Origin: Cohnella lupini
GTDB lineage: Bacteria; Bacillota; Bacilli; Paenibacillales; Paenibacillaceae
Assembly: GCF_003386205.1 (NCBI RefSeq)
Contig: NZ_QRDY01000016.1
Location: 56,917-120,916 of the forward strand
Length of the DNA stretch: 64,000 bases
Direction of reading: 5' to 3'
Shown: positions 45,955 through 55,815 of the stretch, piece by piece
Numbering within the stretch: position 1 is the first letter of the stretch
How the letters are laid out: the number at the start of each line of letters is the position of its first letter
Made by a program: the position numbers and the translations under genes
The notes under the pieces: generated by a model
Databases searched by the model: none
Told to the model about the DNA's origin: nothing
Seen by the model: the letters and a program-made list of their open reading frames with translations, nothing else

Positions 45955-48768
45955 ATGGTAAGACGTTGTATTTCTTTATTAACGGTATTATTTCTATTAG
46001 CAGGAATGATCCCTGCTGTTGCTTCTGCCGATTCTCTTGACGAGTGGAATGTCATTAGTCCGTTGCCCACGGGCGAGACTTTGAGTAGCGTGAGCTACGG
46101 CAATGGCATGTATGTGGCAGTGGGGGGTACTGGGACGATAATATCGTCCAGTGATGGCGTAACCTGGACGAGCCGTACGTCAGGCACTGCAAATTATCTT
46201 TATGGTGTCACATACAACGACGGCATGTTTGTGGCGGTGGGGGTAGATGGAACGATACTGACCTCTAATGACGGAGTGAACTGGACGAGCCGCACTTCAG
46301 GCACCGCACAGCACCTTCTTGACGTTATCTATGGCAGTAGCCTGTATGTAGCAGTCGGTATGGCTGGAACGATATTGACCTCCAGCGACGGGGTGAGTTG
46401 GGCGAGTCATGCGCCGATTACCGCGGAACCTCTTCAAGACGTGACCTACGGTAACGGCTTGTTCGTGACGGTAGGTATATCAGGAACGATATTGACCTCA
46501 GTTGACGGGGTGAATTGGACGAGCCGCACTTCGGGTACTGTGGATCATCTCAACAGAATCAGCTACGGCAACGGCATTTATGTGGCAGTGGGGGACATGG
46601 GAACGATATTGACCTCCAGTGACGGAGCGAGTTGGATGAGCCGCGCGTCGGGTACAACGAATCATCTATTGAGTATCGTCTACGAAGACGGTACATATGT
46701 TGCAGCGGGGATACGCGGAACGATATTGACCTCGGGCGACGGGGTGAGCTGGACAAGCCTTCCGCCAGTCGTCATGAACAGTTTTATAGACGTCACCTAT
46801 GGCAATGGTATATATGTGGCGGTGGGGGACTTCGGAATGATTGAGACGTCAAGTGACGGGGCGAGCTGGACGACCCGCACGATAGGTAACATGATGCCTC
46901 TTTTAGATGTTACCTTCGACAATGATATATACGTTGCAGTTGGGCTATTCGGAACGATATTGACCTCCAGTGACGGTGCGAGCTGGACGAGCCGTACGTC
47001 GGGTACCGCGGAGGATTTTTCTGGCGTCAGCTATGGCAACGGCATGTATGTGGCGGTGGGGGCAAACGGGACGATCGTAACCTCCAGTGACGGTATGACC
47101 TGGATAAACCGTGCGTCGGGCATAACGGATAATCTTATGGGTATCAGCTACGCCAACGACACATTTGTTGCGGTGGCATTTAGCGGGACAATCATAAGCT
47201 CCAGCGACGGCGTGACTTGGATTAACCGTGCGTCGGGCACATCGAATAATCTTGCGGGCATCGGCTTCGGCAACGACACATTTGTTGCGGTGGGGGATAG
47301 AGGGACGATCATAACCTCCAGTGACGGCGAGACCTGGACGAGTTACCCGTCAGGAACTCTGGAGATCCTTGCTGAAGTCAGCTACGGCAATGGCAGGTTT
47401 GTAGCGGTGGGCATAAACGGAACGATACTGACCTCCAGTGATGGAGAGAGCTGGGTGAGCCAAACTTTAGGCACCCCATATCCTCTATTGGGAATCGGCT
47501 ACAGCGATGGAACGTTTGTGGCAGTAGGATTTTACGGAACGATACTGACCTCCAGTGACGGAGTGAGCTGGGCAAGTCACGCTTCTGGAGTGGCAAACCC
47601 TCTTTATGGCGTCAGCTCCGGCAACGGAACAACAGTGGTAGTGGGGGATGCGGGAACGATATTACAAAATAGCCATGCCAGTAGTAACGCCGACTTGAGC
47701 GGACTGAGCCTGTCCGGCACTACACTGAGTCCGTCGTTCACGCCCGGCACGACAAGTTATACGGCCGATGTGGCCAATAGCTTGGGCAGCATCACGGTAA
47801 CACCGATGGTTTCGGATATTAGCGCCACGGTGAAGGTAAACGGAACGGCGGTGACAAGCGGAACGGCGTCGGGAACGATTGACTTGAACGTAGGAAGCAA
47901 CACGGTCACGGTGGCAGTTACCGCTGAGGACGGCACGACGACGAAGGCGTATACGGTGACCGTGACTCGAGCGGCAGCTGCGCCGATAACTGCGCCGACA
48001 ACTGCACCGACAACAGTGCCGACATTGAGCAGTAACGCCGACTTGAGCGGACTGATGCTGACCGGCGCTACGCTGAGTTCGCCTTTCACGCCCGACGCGA
48101 CAAGCTACTTGGCCATTGTGTCTAATAGCGTGAGCAGCATCGCGGTAACACCTGCCCTATCGGATAGCAATGCGACGGTGAAGGTGAACGGATCGGCGGT
48201 GGCAAGCGGAACGGCATCGGGAGCCATCCATTTAAACCTGGGAAGCAACGCGCTCGAGGTGGTGGTGACGGCACAGGACGGATCGACAATGCAGACCTAT
48301 TCCGTTACGGTAATTCGAGTTTCAACGGACAGCAATTTAATTACGCGCGCGGATTTTGCGGTTATGCTGATGAATGTGTTGAAGCCGACAGGGGAAGGAT
48401 CGACGCTTACTTTCACGGATGCGGCGAAGATCGGTATATGGGCGCAGAAGGAAGTCGGGGAAGCGGTAAATGCAAACATTATTGTAGGTTATACGGACGG
48501 TTCATTTCGTCCGGATGCCGAAATCACGCGCTCCGAGATGGCGTTGATGATCGCTAAATCGCTCAATCTAACCGTTGAGCCGAATAGCGCGACAGGTTTT
48601 GCAGACAACAAGGATATTCCAGCATGGGCGATAAATTACGTTGCGACACTGAAGAAACTGGGCGTTGTACGAGGTAAGAGCGCGAACAAATTCGATGCTA
48701 ACGGTAAAACAACATTAGCAGAGGCTGTAACGGTTTTGCTGAGAATGCAGGCACAATTGAACAAGTAA
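45955..48768 (+). CDS. S-layer protein with two seven-bladed propellers and cadherin-like domains
   Basis: 937 residues from ATG at 45955; a GTG at 45943 is also possible, but AAAGGTGAG suits the ATG. A signal peptide (SLLTVLFLLAGMIPAVASAD) is followed by 14 repeats of about 40 residues with core YVAVG..GTILTSSDGVSW, which would build two seven-bladed propellers of the YCF48/BNR-like type. Then two cadherin-like beta-sandwich repeats (NADLSGLSLSGTTLSPSFTP; NADLSGLMLTGATLSSPFTP) with a Thr-Pro linker, then SLH repeats at the end (IIVGYTDGSFRPDAEITRSE). It is wall-anchored. The ligand is unknown. Confidence 0.88.
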   Translation: MVRRCISLLTVLFLLAGMIPAVASADSLDEWNVISPLPTGETLSSVSYGNGMYVAVGGTGTIISSSDGVTWTSRTSGTANYLYGVTYNDGMFVAVGVDGTILTSNDGVNWTSRTSGTAQHLLDVIYGSSLYVAVGMAGTILTSSDGVSWASHAPITAEPLQDVTYGNGLFVTVGISGTILTSVDGVNWTSRTSGTVDHLNRISYGNGIYVAVGDMGTILTSSDGASWMSRASGTTNHLLSIVYEDGTYVAAGIRGTILTSGDGVSWTSLPPVVMNSFIDVTYGNGIYVAVGDFGMIETSSDGASWTTRTIGNMMPLLDVTFDNDIYVAVGLFGTILTSSDGASWTSRTSGTAEDFSGVSYGNGMYVAVGANGTIVTSSDGMTWINRASGITDNLMGISYANDTFVAVAFSGTIISSSDGVTWINRASGTSNNLAGIGFGNDTFVAVGDRGTIITSSDGETWTSYPSGTLEILAEVSYGNGRFVAVGINGTILTSSDGESWVSQTLGTPYPLLGIGYSDGTFVAVGFYGTILTSSDGVSWASHASGVANPLYGVSSGNGTTVVVGDAGTILQNSHASSNADLSGLSLSGTTLSPSFTPGTTSYTADVANSLGSITVTPMVSDISATVKVNGTAVTSGTASGTIDLNVGSNTVTVAVTAEDGTTTKAYTVTVTRAAAAPITAPTTAPTTVPTLSSNADLSGLMLTGATLSSPFTPDATSYLAIVSNSVSSIAVTPALSDSNATVKVNGSAVASGTASGAIHLNLGSNALEVVVTAQDGSTMQTYSVTVIRVSTDSNLITRADFAVMLMNVLKPTGEGSTLTFTDAAKIGIWAQKEVGEAVNANIIVGYTDGSFRPDAEITRSEMALMIAKSLNLTVEPNSATGFADNKDIPAWAINYVATLKKLGVVRGKSANKFDANGKTTLAEAVTVLLRMQAQLNK

Positions 48769-48808
48769 ATTATAATCGTCACATCAACCGAGTTTAGATT
48801 TAATATCC

Positions 48809-48857
48809 AGGGTAGTCCTTATGAGTATCATAAACTCTTAAAGGACTACCCTTTTTT
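48809..48857 (+). terminator. Rho-independent terminator
   Basis: AGGGTAGTCCTT and AAGGACTACCCT are perfect arms around a 20-base loop, followed by six T. Confidence 0.85.
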
Positions 48858-48887
48858 ACTCTGTAAGCGGTAAAAAAGGGTCTCGAT

Positions 48888-48928
48888 TCGTTCAGGCCGA
48901 TCATCGTATCGCAACCGGTTCATCTGCC
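48888..48928 (-). pseudogene. Fragment of an alpha-galactosidase-like gene
   Basis: 37 of 41 bases match 53288-53328 inside the large glycosidase gene at 51736. On the minus strand the fragment encodes TGCDTMIGLNE in the frame that matches TGCDTTIGLND of the intact gene, with a stop just before it. No longer similarity is visible. The rest of 48769-49211 has the terminator and a CRE-like box only. Confidence 0.4.
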
Positions 48929-49131
48929 GCCTTTCTTCTAATTACAGTAGAGGCTGTCATAACTTTCGTGTAAACGCTCACGGCTATCGGTACGCAATCT
49001 AGATATACTTAGGTAAAGAGGCCTTATTAAGTGAGGTCACGCATATTGTTGACTTCCAGCAGTCTCTCCATTTCGTTTATAACCATTAAATACTAAATAT
49101 AGATATTTATTCAAAACTATGATATGCTCTC

Positions 49132-49145
49132 TGCAAGCGCTTTCT
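49132..49145 (+). promoter_or_regulatory. Candidate CRE (CcpA) box
   Basis: TGCAAGCGCTTTCT, one mismatch from TGNAARCGNWWWCA, 67 bp before the small secreted protein gene. Confidence 0.5.
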
Positions 49146-49211
49146 ACAACGTTTAAATACCTATTTCGGCCGGAATAGGTACGATTAACCAAATCAAAGG
49201 AGGAATAATTA

Positions 49212-49589
49212 ATGAAAAAGGTTTTATCGCTTGTGATGGCCGTTGCTTTGCTGCTCGGGATAGCCTCCCAAGCAAGCGCAAGCGGAGGGGTCAATTTCTT
49301 TAACCCGTATCCGAACAGCACCAACGCTACGGTTCCTAACTATATCGGCTTTACGAAGGCTGCAGGTACCTACCAATATCAACTCTTCATTCAGGAGACC
49401 AACGCAGGAAACCGAACTTACAATTCCGGTAAGCTTTACGCTCCTTCAGGCGGCTACGAAATACGCCATACCTTGTCGTCAATGACTAAGAATATGCTGC
49501 CGGGCGGGACTTATCTTATTCGAGCAGAATGTTTCAACATTTCCGGTACCTTGATCGGCAGCGATTCCACCACCGTAACGTTCCTATAA
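49212..49589 (+). CDS. Small secreted protein of unknown function
   Basis: 125 residues with AAAGGAGGA before the ATG. The signal peptide (VLSLVMAVALLLGIASQASA) is followed by about 100 residues with a beta-sandwich look (TYLIRAECFNISGTLIGSDS). The mature part has few charged residues and one Cys. I do not recognise the family. It stands alone, ended by a strong terminator. Confidence 0.75.
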   Translation: MKKVLSLVMAVALLLGIASQASASGGVNFFNPYPNSTNATVPNYIGFTKAAGTYQYQLFIQETNAGNRTYNSGKLYAPSGGYEIRHTLSSMTKNMLPGGTYLIRAECFNISGTLIGSDSTTVTFL

Positions 49590-49606
49590 TTAATTTCATG
49601 ATTGCG

Positions 49607-49646
49607 AAAACCGGTCGTTCAGGCAAATGCCCGAACGACCGGTTTT
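49607..49646. terminator. Strong hairpin terminator
   Basis: AAAACCGGTCGTTC and GAACGACCGGTTTT are perfect arms, between convergent genes. Confidence 0.85.
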
Positions 49647-49699
49647 ATTAGGACTTCGAATTATTTATAAACTATTGCGACCTTATTACGATCGGTTCA

Positions 49700-50641
49700 T
49701 TAAGAAGTCACGTCTCTTCGCGTGAACATTAGCCATGAAATCAGATTAAAGGCTACGAAATAAATCGCAAGCACGCCGATGGAGAAAGAAAGCGTCATGC
49801 CGCTTTGATAAGGTTGCCCGCTCAGATACTGGGTGAGATCGGTGTTCGCGAACAATAAGTACTTGCTCCAATCGAACCTCTGCAAGGCCTCCAGAAGGAT
49901 ATTTCCCGCGAACAGGGCAGCTATGGAGAATCCGATCGCCATGGTGCTACTGCGGAAAGCGGACGAGATCATAAAGGCCATCGTCACGTACAGAATCGTC
50001 GAGACCCCGTTGAGCATATACGTTTGCAAGAGGTTGAGGAACATATTATTTTCCACGATTACACCTTCCTTCACCTCGATCAGCGGTAAATCCAGATGTC
50101 CGAAGCCGAATAATACCCCGTTCGCCAGAAAGGATACGACGAATAACGCGAACAGCAGCAGGATTCCGAACATTAAGGAAGCAACGTATTTGGAAATAAG
50201 GATTTTCAGACGATTGGCAGGTCGGATGAGGAGCTGTTTGATCGTTCCGGACGCGAATTCGCCCGCTACGATATCTCCCGCGATAATAATGGTGAACACC
50301 GAGATCAAGATCGCCAGCTGCGCGGAACCGTTCACGCCGTCCCAGATCGAGCCATCCTCCGTTCGTATATCCCGCTCCAAATGATAGTCGATGACGGCGA
50401 TCCGCTGCAGATTGAATGTGCGGTCCTCCGCCTCCAATCCGGGCTTCTTCAGAACCTCGTTCCGATGCTCCTTCTCCTGTTGCAGCACCGTACGCCAGCC
50501 GTCGCCTTGCGACTCTTTGCCGTCGAATTGCCATGACATGATATTGATGAAAAGCACGAAGGCGACCAACAATCCGACCAAGATCCACGTCCGCACCCGC
50601 CGGTATATCTTCATGTTTTCATTGCGCACCAAATTAAACAA
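49700..50641 (-). CDS. ABC-2 type transporter permease
   Basis: 313 residues. N-terminal helix WILVGLLVAFVLFINIMSWQ, a cytoplasmic loop (QQEKEHRNEVLKKPGLEAED), then helices around VFTIIIAGDIVAGEFASGTI, a marker of ABC-2 permeases like those of bacitracin or lantibiotic resistance exporters. Overlaps its ATPase gene by 8 bases. Confidence 0.85.
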   Translation of the reverse strand: MFNLVRNENMKIYRRVRTWILVGLLVAFVLFINIMSWQFDGKESQGDGWRTVLQQEKEHRNEVLKKPGLEAEDRTFNLQRIAVIDYHLERDIRTEDGSIWDGVNGSAQLAILISVFTIIIAGDIVAGEFASGTIKQLLIRPANRLKILISKYVASLMFGILLLFALFVVSFLANGVLFGFGHLDLPLIEVKEGVIVENNMFLNLLQTYMLNGVSTILYVTMAFMISSAFRSSTMAIGFSIAALFAGNILLEALQRFDWSKYLLFANTDLTQYLSGQPYQSGMTLSFSIGVLAIYFVAFNLISWLMFTRRDVTS

Positions 50642-51572
50642 TCTGCTTGCCCCCCGTCAATTCCAAGAACCCGTCTTCCAACGACCGGCGAACCGTCTCG
50701 ACGCCGTAGATCCGAACGCTATGCTGCATTAACTCCGCCAATATCTCCGGTATGCGTTCCCGTTCGGTCGTCAGCTCAACGATCCCCTCCACGCCCAGCT
50801 TGACCTCTTCTATACCGTCCATTCGGCTCAGTGCCGCCATTACGAGCTCAGGCTGCTGCGTTTCGATCCGATAGGTTTGAGCCTGCCCGCTCCCTTGGGT
50901 GAAGTACTGAATCGGCTTCACGTCGACAAGCTTTCCTCCCTGGAGGATGGCGACCCGATCGCACATCAGCTCCATCTCGGACAACAGATGACTGGATACA
51001 ATAACCGTGATGCCGCCGAAACGGGTCAACTGCCGCAAATAATCTCGCAGCTCGCGAATTCCCGCCGGGTCAAGGCCGTTCGTCGGTTCATCGAGAATCA
51101 GCAATGAGGGCTGGTGCAGCAGCGCTTGCGCGACTCCGAGACGCTGACGCATGCCGAGCGAGTACTTCTTCACTTTATCGTGAATGCGGCTCTCCAGCTT
51201 GACCAGCTTAACCACTTCGTCGATCCTCTCCTTCGTCACGCCCGGCACCATGCGCGCATAATGAACGAGATTCAGGTATCCGGTCAGATACTTGTACATT
51301 TCCGGATTTTCGACGATGGCGCCAACATGCTGAATCGCTTGCTCGAATTCGGTTTTAATATTTTTGCCTTTGATCAGAATCTGGCCATTAGTCGTCGTCA
51401 TCAACCCGACGATCATTCGGATGGTCGTCGTTTTCCCTGCCCCGTTCGGGCCAAGAAAGCCGAAAATCTCCCCTTGCGGAACGTCGAACGTCAGATCGTC
51501 GATGATCGTGGAACGGCCGATTCTTTTCGTTACGTTTCGCAGACTGATTATGGGTTCGCTGGTGCTCATCAT
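50634..51572 (-). CDS. ABC transporter ATP-binding protein (BcrA/drug-export type)
   Basis: 312 residues. Walker A FGFLGPNGAGKTTTIRMI, signature YSLGMRQRLGVAQALL, Walker B LLILDEPTNGLDP. The C-terminal extension matches the BcrA-type group. It forms the exporter with the overlapping permease. AGGGAGG precedes the ATG. An immunity or drug-export role is inferred from the family, not shown. Confidence 0.88.
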   Translation of the reverse strand: MMSTSEPIISLRNVTKRIGRSTIIDDLTFDVPQGEIFGFLGPNGAGKTTTIRMIVGLMTTTNGQILIKGKNIKTEFEQAIQHVGAIVENPEMYKYLTGYLNLVHYARMVPGVTKERIDEVVKLVKLESRIHDKVKKYSLGMRQRLGVAQALLHQPSLLILDEPTNGLDPAGIRELRDYLRQLTRFGGITVIVSSHLLSEMELMCDRVAILQGGKLVDVKPIQYFTQGSGQAQTYRIETQQPELVMAALSRMDGIEEVKLGVEGIVELTTERERIPEILAELMQHSVRIYGVETVRRSLEDGFLELTGGKQIV

Positions 51573-51686
51573 ATAGTGCCTCCCTGTAATACGGATTCTA
51601 TTGCGCTCGTTAAATTTATATTGAATTTAGCATATAATTTATTGTTAAACAATATATTTTTGTTGTTAAATTTTTCGTATACAAAA

Positions 51687-51717
51687 AAGAAACTGATGCT
51701 TTGAGCATCAGCTTCTT
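51687..51717 (-). terminator. Terminator of the glycosidase gene
   Basis: AAGAAACTGATGCT and AGCATCAGCTTCTT pair with one mismatch. The minus-strand flank is T-rich (TTCTTTTTTG). The rest of the 51573-51735 gap is AT-rich promoter sequence of the ABC ATPase gene. Confidence 0.8.
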
Positions 51718-51735
51718 GTTTATTATAGGCAATTG

Positions 51736-54700
51736 CTATTTATAAATCGTAAAAATGAGATCGGTATCCTGCTGTTGCTGCCAGGTAGCTCCGCCATCGT
51801 TGGAATACTGGGCGATGCCCCCGGCATAGATGTCTTGATTGATGTAGCCGAACCCGTATTTATTGTCCGTCGATCCGTCGTCCAGCGCGTTCGGCGACCG
51901 ATAGACCAGCCCGTATTTCTTATTGACGTCGAGTCCGGTCAGTCTCGGGTAGATCGAATATGGCTGCGGAGATCCCATGATATTGTGGGGAGGGATAGCC
52001 GCGGTGAACAACTTCTTGACCGGCTTAAGATTAGCGTCCAACTCCACGACGTCCAGATACAGGTTATCTTCAGGCAGCTTGTTAACATAGCTTTCGTAAT
52101 AATAGACGTCCAATTTCGGCAAATTGCCGCTTGTCAGCGAGAACGTCTGCATTCTTTGAACTTGCGCGCGAATGTCCGAATAACCCCAATACGAGACATT
52201 GCTGGTGTCCTGCGCGATGACGTAGCCCGTGTTGCCAGGGATGTTATACGCCTCGATTTCGGTCACCGAATTAAGCCAGTGGGCCGTTTTGATGTATAGC
52301 CTGACTTTAGAAGTCGTTACGGTCGGAAAGTCCAGCAATCTGCGGTCGCCGAGCACCAACCCTTTCGTCAGGTCGACGTATTGGGACGTAGCATCATCCC
52401 AGTATTGAAGCGAGTATTGCCAGGCTTGGTACTCTTGCTTGTCGTAGCCGTATTCGTTAACGACGACGCGATTTAAGGCAGTCGGCGAGCCGAAGTCGAT
52501 CTCCAACCATTCGTCGTTGGTTCCTGGCCAAGCGGCGCTCCAACGTGTCGAGAGATCGCCGTCGATCACTTTGGAACCTTCATTCCCTTCGCCGTAGTAG
52601 GTAGAAGCCGTTACGGAGACGCCGGCGCCTCGCGCCAGATTGACGGGAACGTCTACGCCTTCTCCGTGGCCGTTGTTGGTTATACGAAGGATGATGGACT
52701 CGCCGGGCTTGAGCACGCGCGAGAAGCTGCCCGTGAACGTCCCGAGTTTCGTCCCGCTGTAGAGCTCTGAAATCGCGTACGGAACGTTGCCTTTTAATTC
52801 GAGATCTTCGAAATTCACGACCACGGGCTTCGCGTTGTACATATCCCAGTTGGAAATCCCGACGATCGTGCCTTTACTCTTGTCCTTTTTGTCCATATCT
52901 CCTTTTTGGTCTCTATCGTCTTTCATATACACGACGGACGGAGATCGCTCGCCTTTGTGGTAGAAATTCGTCATGCTTACCGGTTTGGCTGCTTTGCCCA
53001 TACTCGATACGTCCATCAAGCTGGGGTTCATCGCGATCGTTTTCATTCGGTCTTCCGTGACCATCGTTATATTATCGCCGATCAGCCAATGTCCTCCGCC
53101 CATTAAAATGGCCGTAGAGAGGAGTGTCGCTTGATTTAGCGTCGTTTTGCCGTAAACGCCTTGAATGACGTTTTCCAATATCGCCATGTCGCCGTCGTTG
53201 TACTTGTATAACGTTCCGTTCGTCCACCAAGAGGCAGCCGCATTCAAGGCTTGGCGTTCCATGCCCGAATATTGAATGCCGGCGTTATCGTTCAGGCCTA
53301 TCGTCGTATCGCAACCGGTTCTTCTGCTGTGGGCATAACCCGAAGGCAGCAACGGCGCGATCGATTCGTGAATGAATATTTTCTGAGGGGCGGCAAGCAG
53401 CGTATCGCGCATGGCTTCCATACCGAGTCGGTATGCCTGCATCCCGTTCTTGGTGGCGTCGTGGAAGCTGCCTTCGAACATGCCGAAATCAAGGAAATCC
53501 AGCTTGACGTAATCGAACCCGGGCTCCACGAAGTAATAGTTCGTCAGCCATATTAAGTAGGCTTGTCCCCCCGGATGGGTCGCGTCGACGATCGGCGTAT
53601 TGAGATAGGACATGATGTTATTGCCGTTCGCGTCTTTAAGCGCGATTTCATCGAAAGTATAAGACGTCGTAGGCACGATATCGGTCAGCTTGTCCCAAAT
53701 CGCGAAAGGAGCGGCATAGGACCCGGCCTTCATACCTTTGCCATGCACGTAATTCACGTAATCGTGCAGGTTCTCGACGACCGACTTGTCTTTGACGCCT
53801 TGGTAGCAGCAATCCAGATTCATATAGTTATAGCCGAGCGATTTGAGGTTCGCCGCGAAGTAATCCGTCGTGCTGAATAGCGCGTCGGCCGTTCCGTAGT
53901 CGTTAACATAATTATTGTAATACGTGTTATATCCTTTCGGAACCGGCTCGCTCCACGGCAGCATCGGCTCTCCGACGGAATAGGCTTCCCCGAATGTCTC
54001 AAGTCCGGTCCGGTAGTCGTCGAAATAGCCGAGGAAAAACAAGTCCGAAGACACCGAAGTCCCGCTCTGCTGACCGCCGGCATTATAGACGGAAAATCCG
54101 GTCAGAGGCCCGTTGGCGACGGTTGCTTGACCGAGATGCTGCATGCTTTTCCAATTCTTCGTCGTGGCCGCGCCGGCTACGAATCCGTTCTTACCGGCAT
54201 CGTCGAACATGGCCGCGACCCAATAGCTCGTTCCGTTAAAAGCGCTCCAGACGTCGTCGACTCCGTAAGGCTTGTCGTATCCGTTCTGGCTTTTGCCGAA
54301 ATCTTGGACGGGAGCGACGCCGAAATCGTAGTTGTTGGTGTAAGGCGTCGTATAGATCCGCTTATCGTTGCCCGAACCGATATCCAGATTGTCCGCCGCG
54401 ATCGGTTCGAGCACGTCGATCGATTGGCTCGTCGCGTTGTTCACCGTCATGTCGGCTAGCACGTACGACTGGTTATCGTACATCGTCAGGCGCAGAACGA
54501 TCGTCGAGCCGGTGTCCAAGACGTTCGTAATCGTCAGCCGTTTGCCTTTCTTGCCGTATTGGTCGTTGCCGATCGACGTCCATGATGCCGTTCTCGTTCC
54601 CGGATCATAGGAATGGACGCGCGCCGTAGAGCCGGCGACTTGATAGTCCGAATAGAAGTTGGACAAGAGCGTCGTTGCGCCTTTCTTAAAAGCGCCGCGT

Positions 54701-54867
54701 CCGGTAGATAAATCGTAAGTAACGGCGATGGAGCGATTGACAGCGGTTACAATAGTGCCCGTTTGCGAAATCTTAAAGCTCTCGGCATCTGCGGACGCGA
54801 TGCCGACGGGGAGAATCATCGAAAGCAAGAAAACCAAAACGAACAATCCTTTAACGTGTCGTCTCAT
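51736..54867 (-). CDS. Secreted clan GH-D alpha-galactosidase-like glycoside hydrolase with F5/8C domain
   Basis: 1043 residues from the ATG at 54867 with GGAGGG 9 nt upstream; earlier in-frame starts lack a site. Signal peptide LFVLVFLLSMILPVGIASAD. The catalytic TIM barrel has SLGYNYMNLDCCYQG and FDYVKLDFLDFGMFEGS, whose KLD Asp is the nucleophile of GH27/GH36-type enzymes. A galactose-binding discoidin-like domain (VIDGDLSTRWSAAWPGTNDE) lies near 770-890, and a final domain of unknown type ends in QQQDTDLIFTIYK. It should release alpha-linked galactose, or a related sugar, from polymers outside the cell. The precise family is uncertain. Confidence 0.75.
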   Translation of the reverse strand: MRRHVKGLFVLVFLLSMILPVGIASADAESFKISQTGTIVTAVNRSIAVTYDLSTGRGAFKKGATTLLSNFYSDYQVAGSTARVHSYDPGTRTASWTSIGNDQYGKKGKRLTITNVLDTGSTIVLRLTMYDNQSYVLADMTVNNATSQSIDVLEPIAADNLDIGSGNDKRIYTTPYTNNYDFGVAPVQDFGKSQNGYDKPYGVDDVWSAFNGTSYWVAAMFDDAGKNGFVAGAATTKNWKSMQHLGQATVANGPLTGFSVYNAGGQQSGTSVSSDLFFLGYFDDYRTGLETFGEAYSVGEPMLPWSEPVPKGYNTYYNNYVNDYGTADALFSTTDYFAANLKSLGYNYMNLDCCYQGVKDKSVVENLHDYVNYVHGKGMKAGSYAAPFAIWDKLTDIVPTTSYTFDEIALKDANGNNIMSYLNTPIVDATHPGGQAYLIWLTNYYFVEPGFDYVKLDFLDFGMFEGSFHDATKNGMQAYRLGMEAMRDTLLAAPQKIFIHESIAPLLPSGYAHSRRTGCDTTIGLNDNAGIQYSGMERQALNAAASWWTNGTLYKYNDGDMAILENVIQGVYGKTTLNQATLLSTAILMGGGHWLIGDNITMVTEDRMKTIAMNPSLMDVSSMGKAAKPVSMTNFYHKGERSPSVVYMKDDRDQKGDMDKKDKSKGTIVGISNWDMYNAKPVVVNFEDLELKGNVPYAISELYSGTKLGTFTGSFSRVLKPGESIILRITNNGHGEGVDVPVNLARGAGVSVTASTYYGEGNEGSKVIDGDLSTRWSAAWPGTNDEWLEIDFGSPTALNRVVVNEYGYDKQEYQAWQYSLQYWDDATSQYVDLTKGLVLGDRRLLDFPTVTTSKVRLYIKTAHWLNSVTEIEAYNIPGNTGYVIAQDTSNVSYWGYSDIRAQVQRMQTFSLTSGNLPKLDVYYYESYVNKLPEDNLYLDVVELDANLKPVKKLFTAAIPPHNIMGSPQPYSIYPRLTGLDVNKKYGLVYRSPNALDDGSTDNKYGFGYINQDIYAGGIAQYSNDGGATWQQQQDTDLIFTIYK

Positions 54868-55058
54868 TAAAAGCTTCCCTCCAATAATGATAGTTATCTC
54901 TTGAATGCTCCAGCCGAACCAATTCATTAGTTCCTCCTTCCCAAAGCATTATCGTGCGATACGAAAAGCTCGCGCTTGCCCCTATATCTTACTGTTCGTC
55001 CCGCCTTATCGTAAGGTAGAAATATGTGCTTGCGATGTTCAATATTTTGTACTCGACA

Positions 55059-55096
55059 CAGGCCAGTCCCCTATTCGATCGGGGACCGGCCTGTTT
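55059..55096 (+). terminator. Orphan terminator hairpin
   Basis: CAGGCCAGTCCCC and GGGGACCGGCCTG pair with one mismatch, followed by TTT on the plus strand. No plus-strand gene lies upstream; the gap 54868-55173 contains no clear coding region, so this may end a small RNA or act as an attenuator for the gene at 55174. Confidence 0.5.
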
Positions 55097-55173
55097 GTCG
55101 TCTCAAACTTCCTGGTTTGTAATTTTTTAACTGAATTAGTAGACTAGAGTTATCAATAGGAGGGTTAGAATAG

Positions 55174-55680
55174 ATGGGGAAATTTCAGGCGGATACATTC
55201 TCGAAGGAAGATATGTGCATTACTAGAGTTGATGATAATAAGTCGCTATGTTACGGTGACGCGAGATCGGACATAGAAAAGGCGCTCGGTAGCGGAAGTC
55301 AGGCACAAACGAATTCCATTAACTATAAATCGGGCGTGACTGTGTTTTATCGAGACAACAAGGTAGTAGGATTCGCACTTTCGGAAGGCTCTCAAGACAT
55401 TTACAAGACGGCTCGCGGGGCTCAGATCGGCATGACCAAAGAGGAAGTGAAGAGCCTCTACGGCCAACGTTTTGCTTATGAACCCATGGAGTTTAACTTG
55501 GATTATGCATATGATACGATGACCGGCACGTTGGTAGAGAAGGAGGAAGTCTATTCTTCGAAACTGCAGCAACTAAGGGAGCAAATCTTCCTCACATCCG
55601 TCATGTTCGATGGCAACAACAACGGAGCGGCATCGTTCATCGGATTGATTGATCAGAAGATGGCGCTTTTCTTGGAATAG
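55174..55680 (+). CDS. Protein with two SmpA/BLIP-like segments, unknown function
   Basis: 168 residues; AGGAGGG precedes the ATG. Two internal segments of the form 'G.t.eeV...G' (CYGDARSDIEKALGSGSQ and AQIGMTKEEVKSLYGQRF) resemble SmpA/BLIP-like repeat folds. No signal peptide. The family is otherwise unknown. Confidence 0.65.
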   Translation: MGKFQADTFSKEDMCITRVDDNKSLCYGDARSDIEKALGSGSQAQTNSINYKSGVTVFYRDNKVVGFALSEGSQDIYKTARGAQIGMTKEEVKSLYGQRFAYEPMEFNLDYAYDTMTGTLVEKEEVYSSKLQQLREQIFLTSVMFDGNNNGAASFIGLIDQKMALFLE

Positions 55681-55815
55681 ATGAATTGGAAGCTTAGCGC
55701 GGAGCACGGCCAATATTTCACTCCATCAGATAGGTAACTCAATCACTCCGGACCTCATGTCTCTGAATATATTGTGTCTATTCCAATACTATCAGGGTAC
55801 TGAGGGAGTGAAGTT

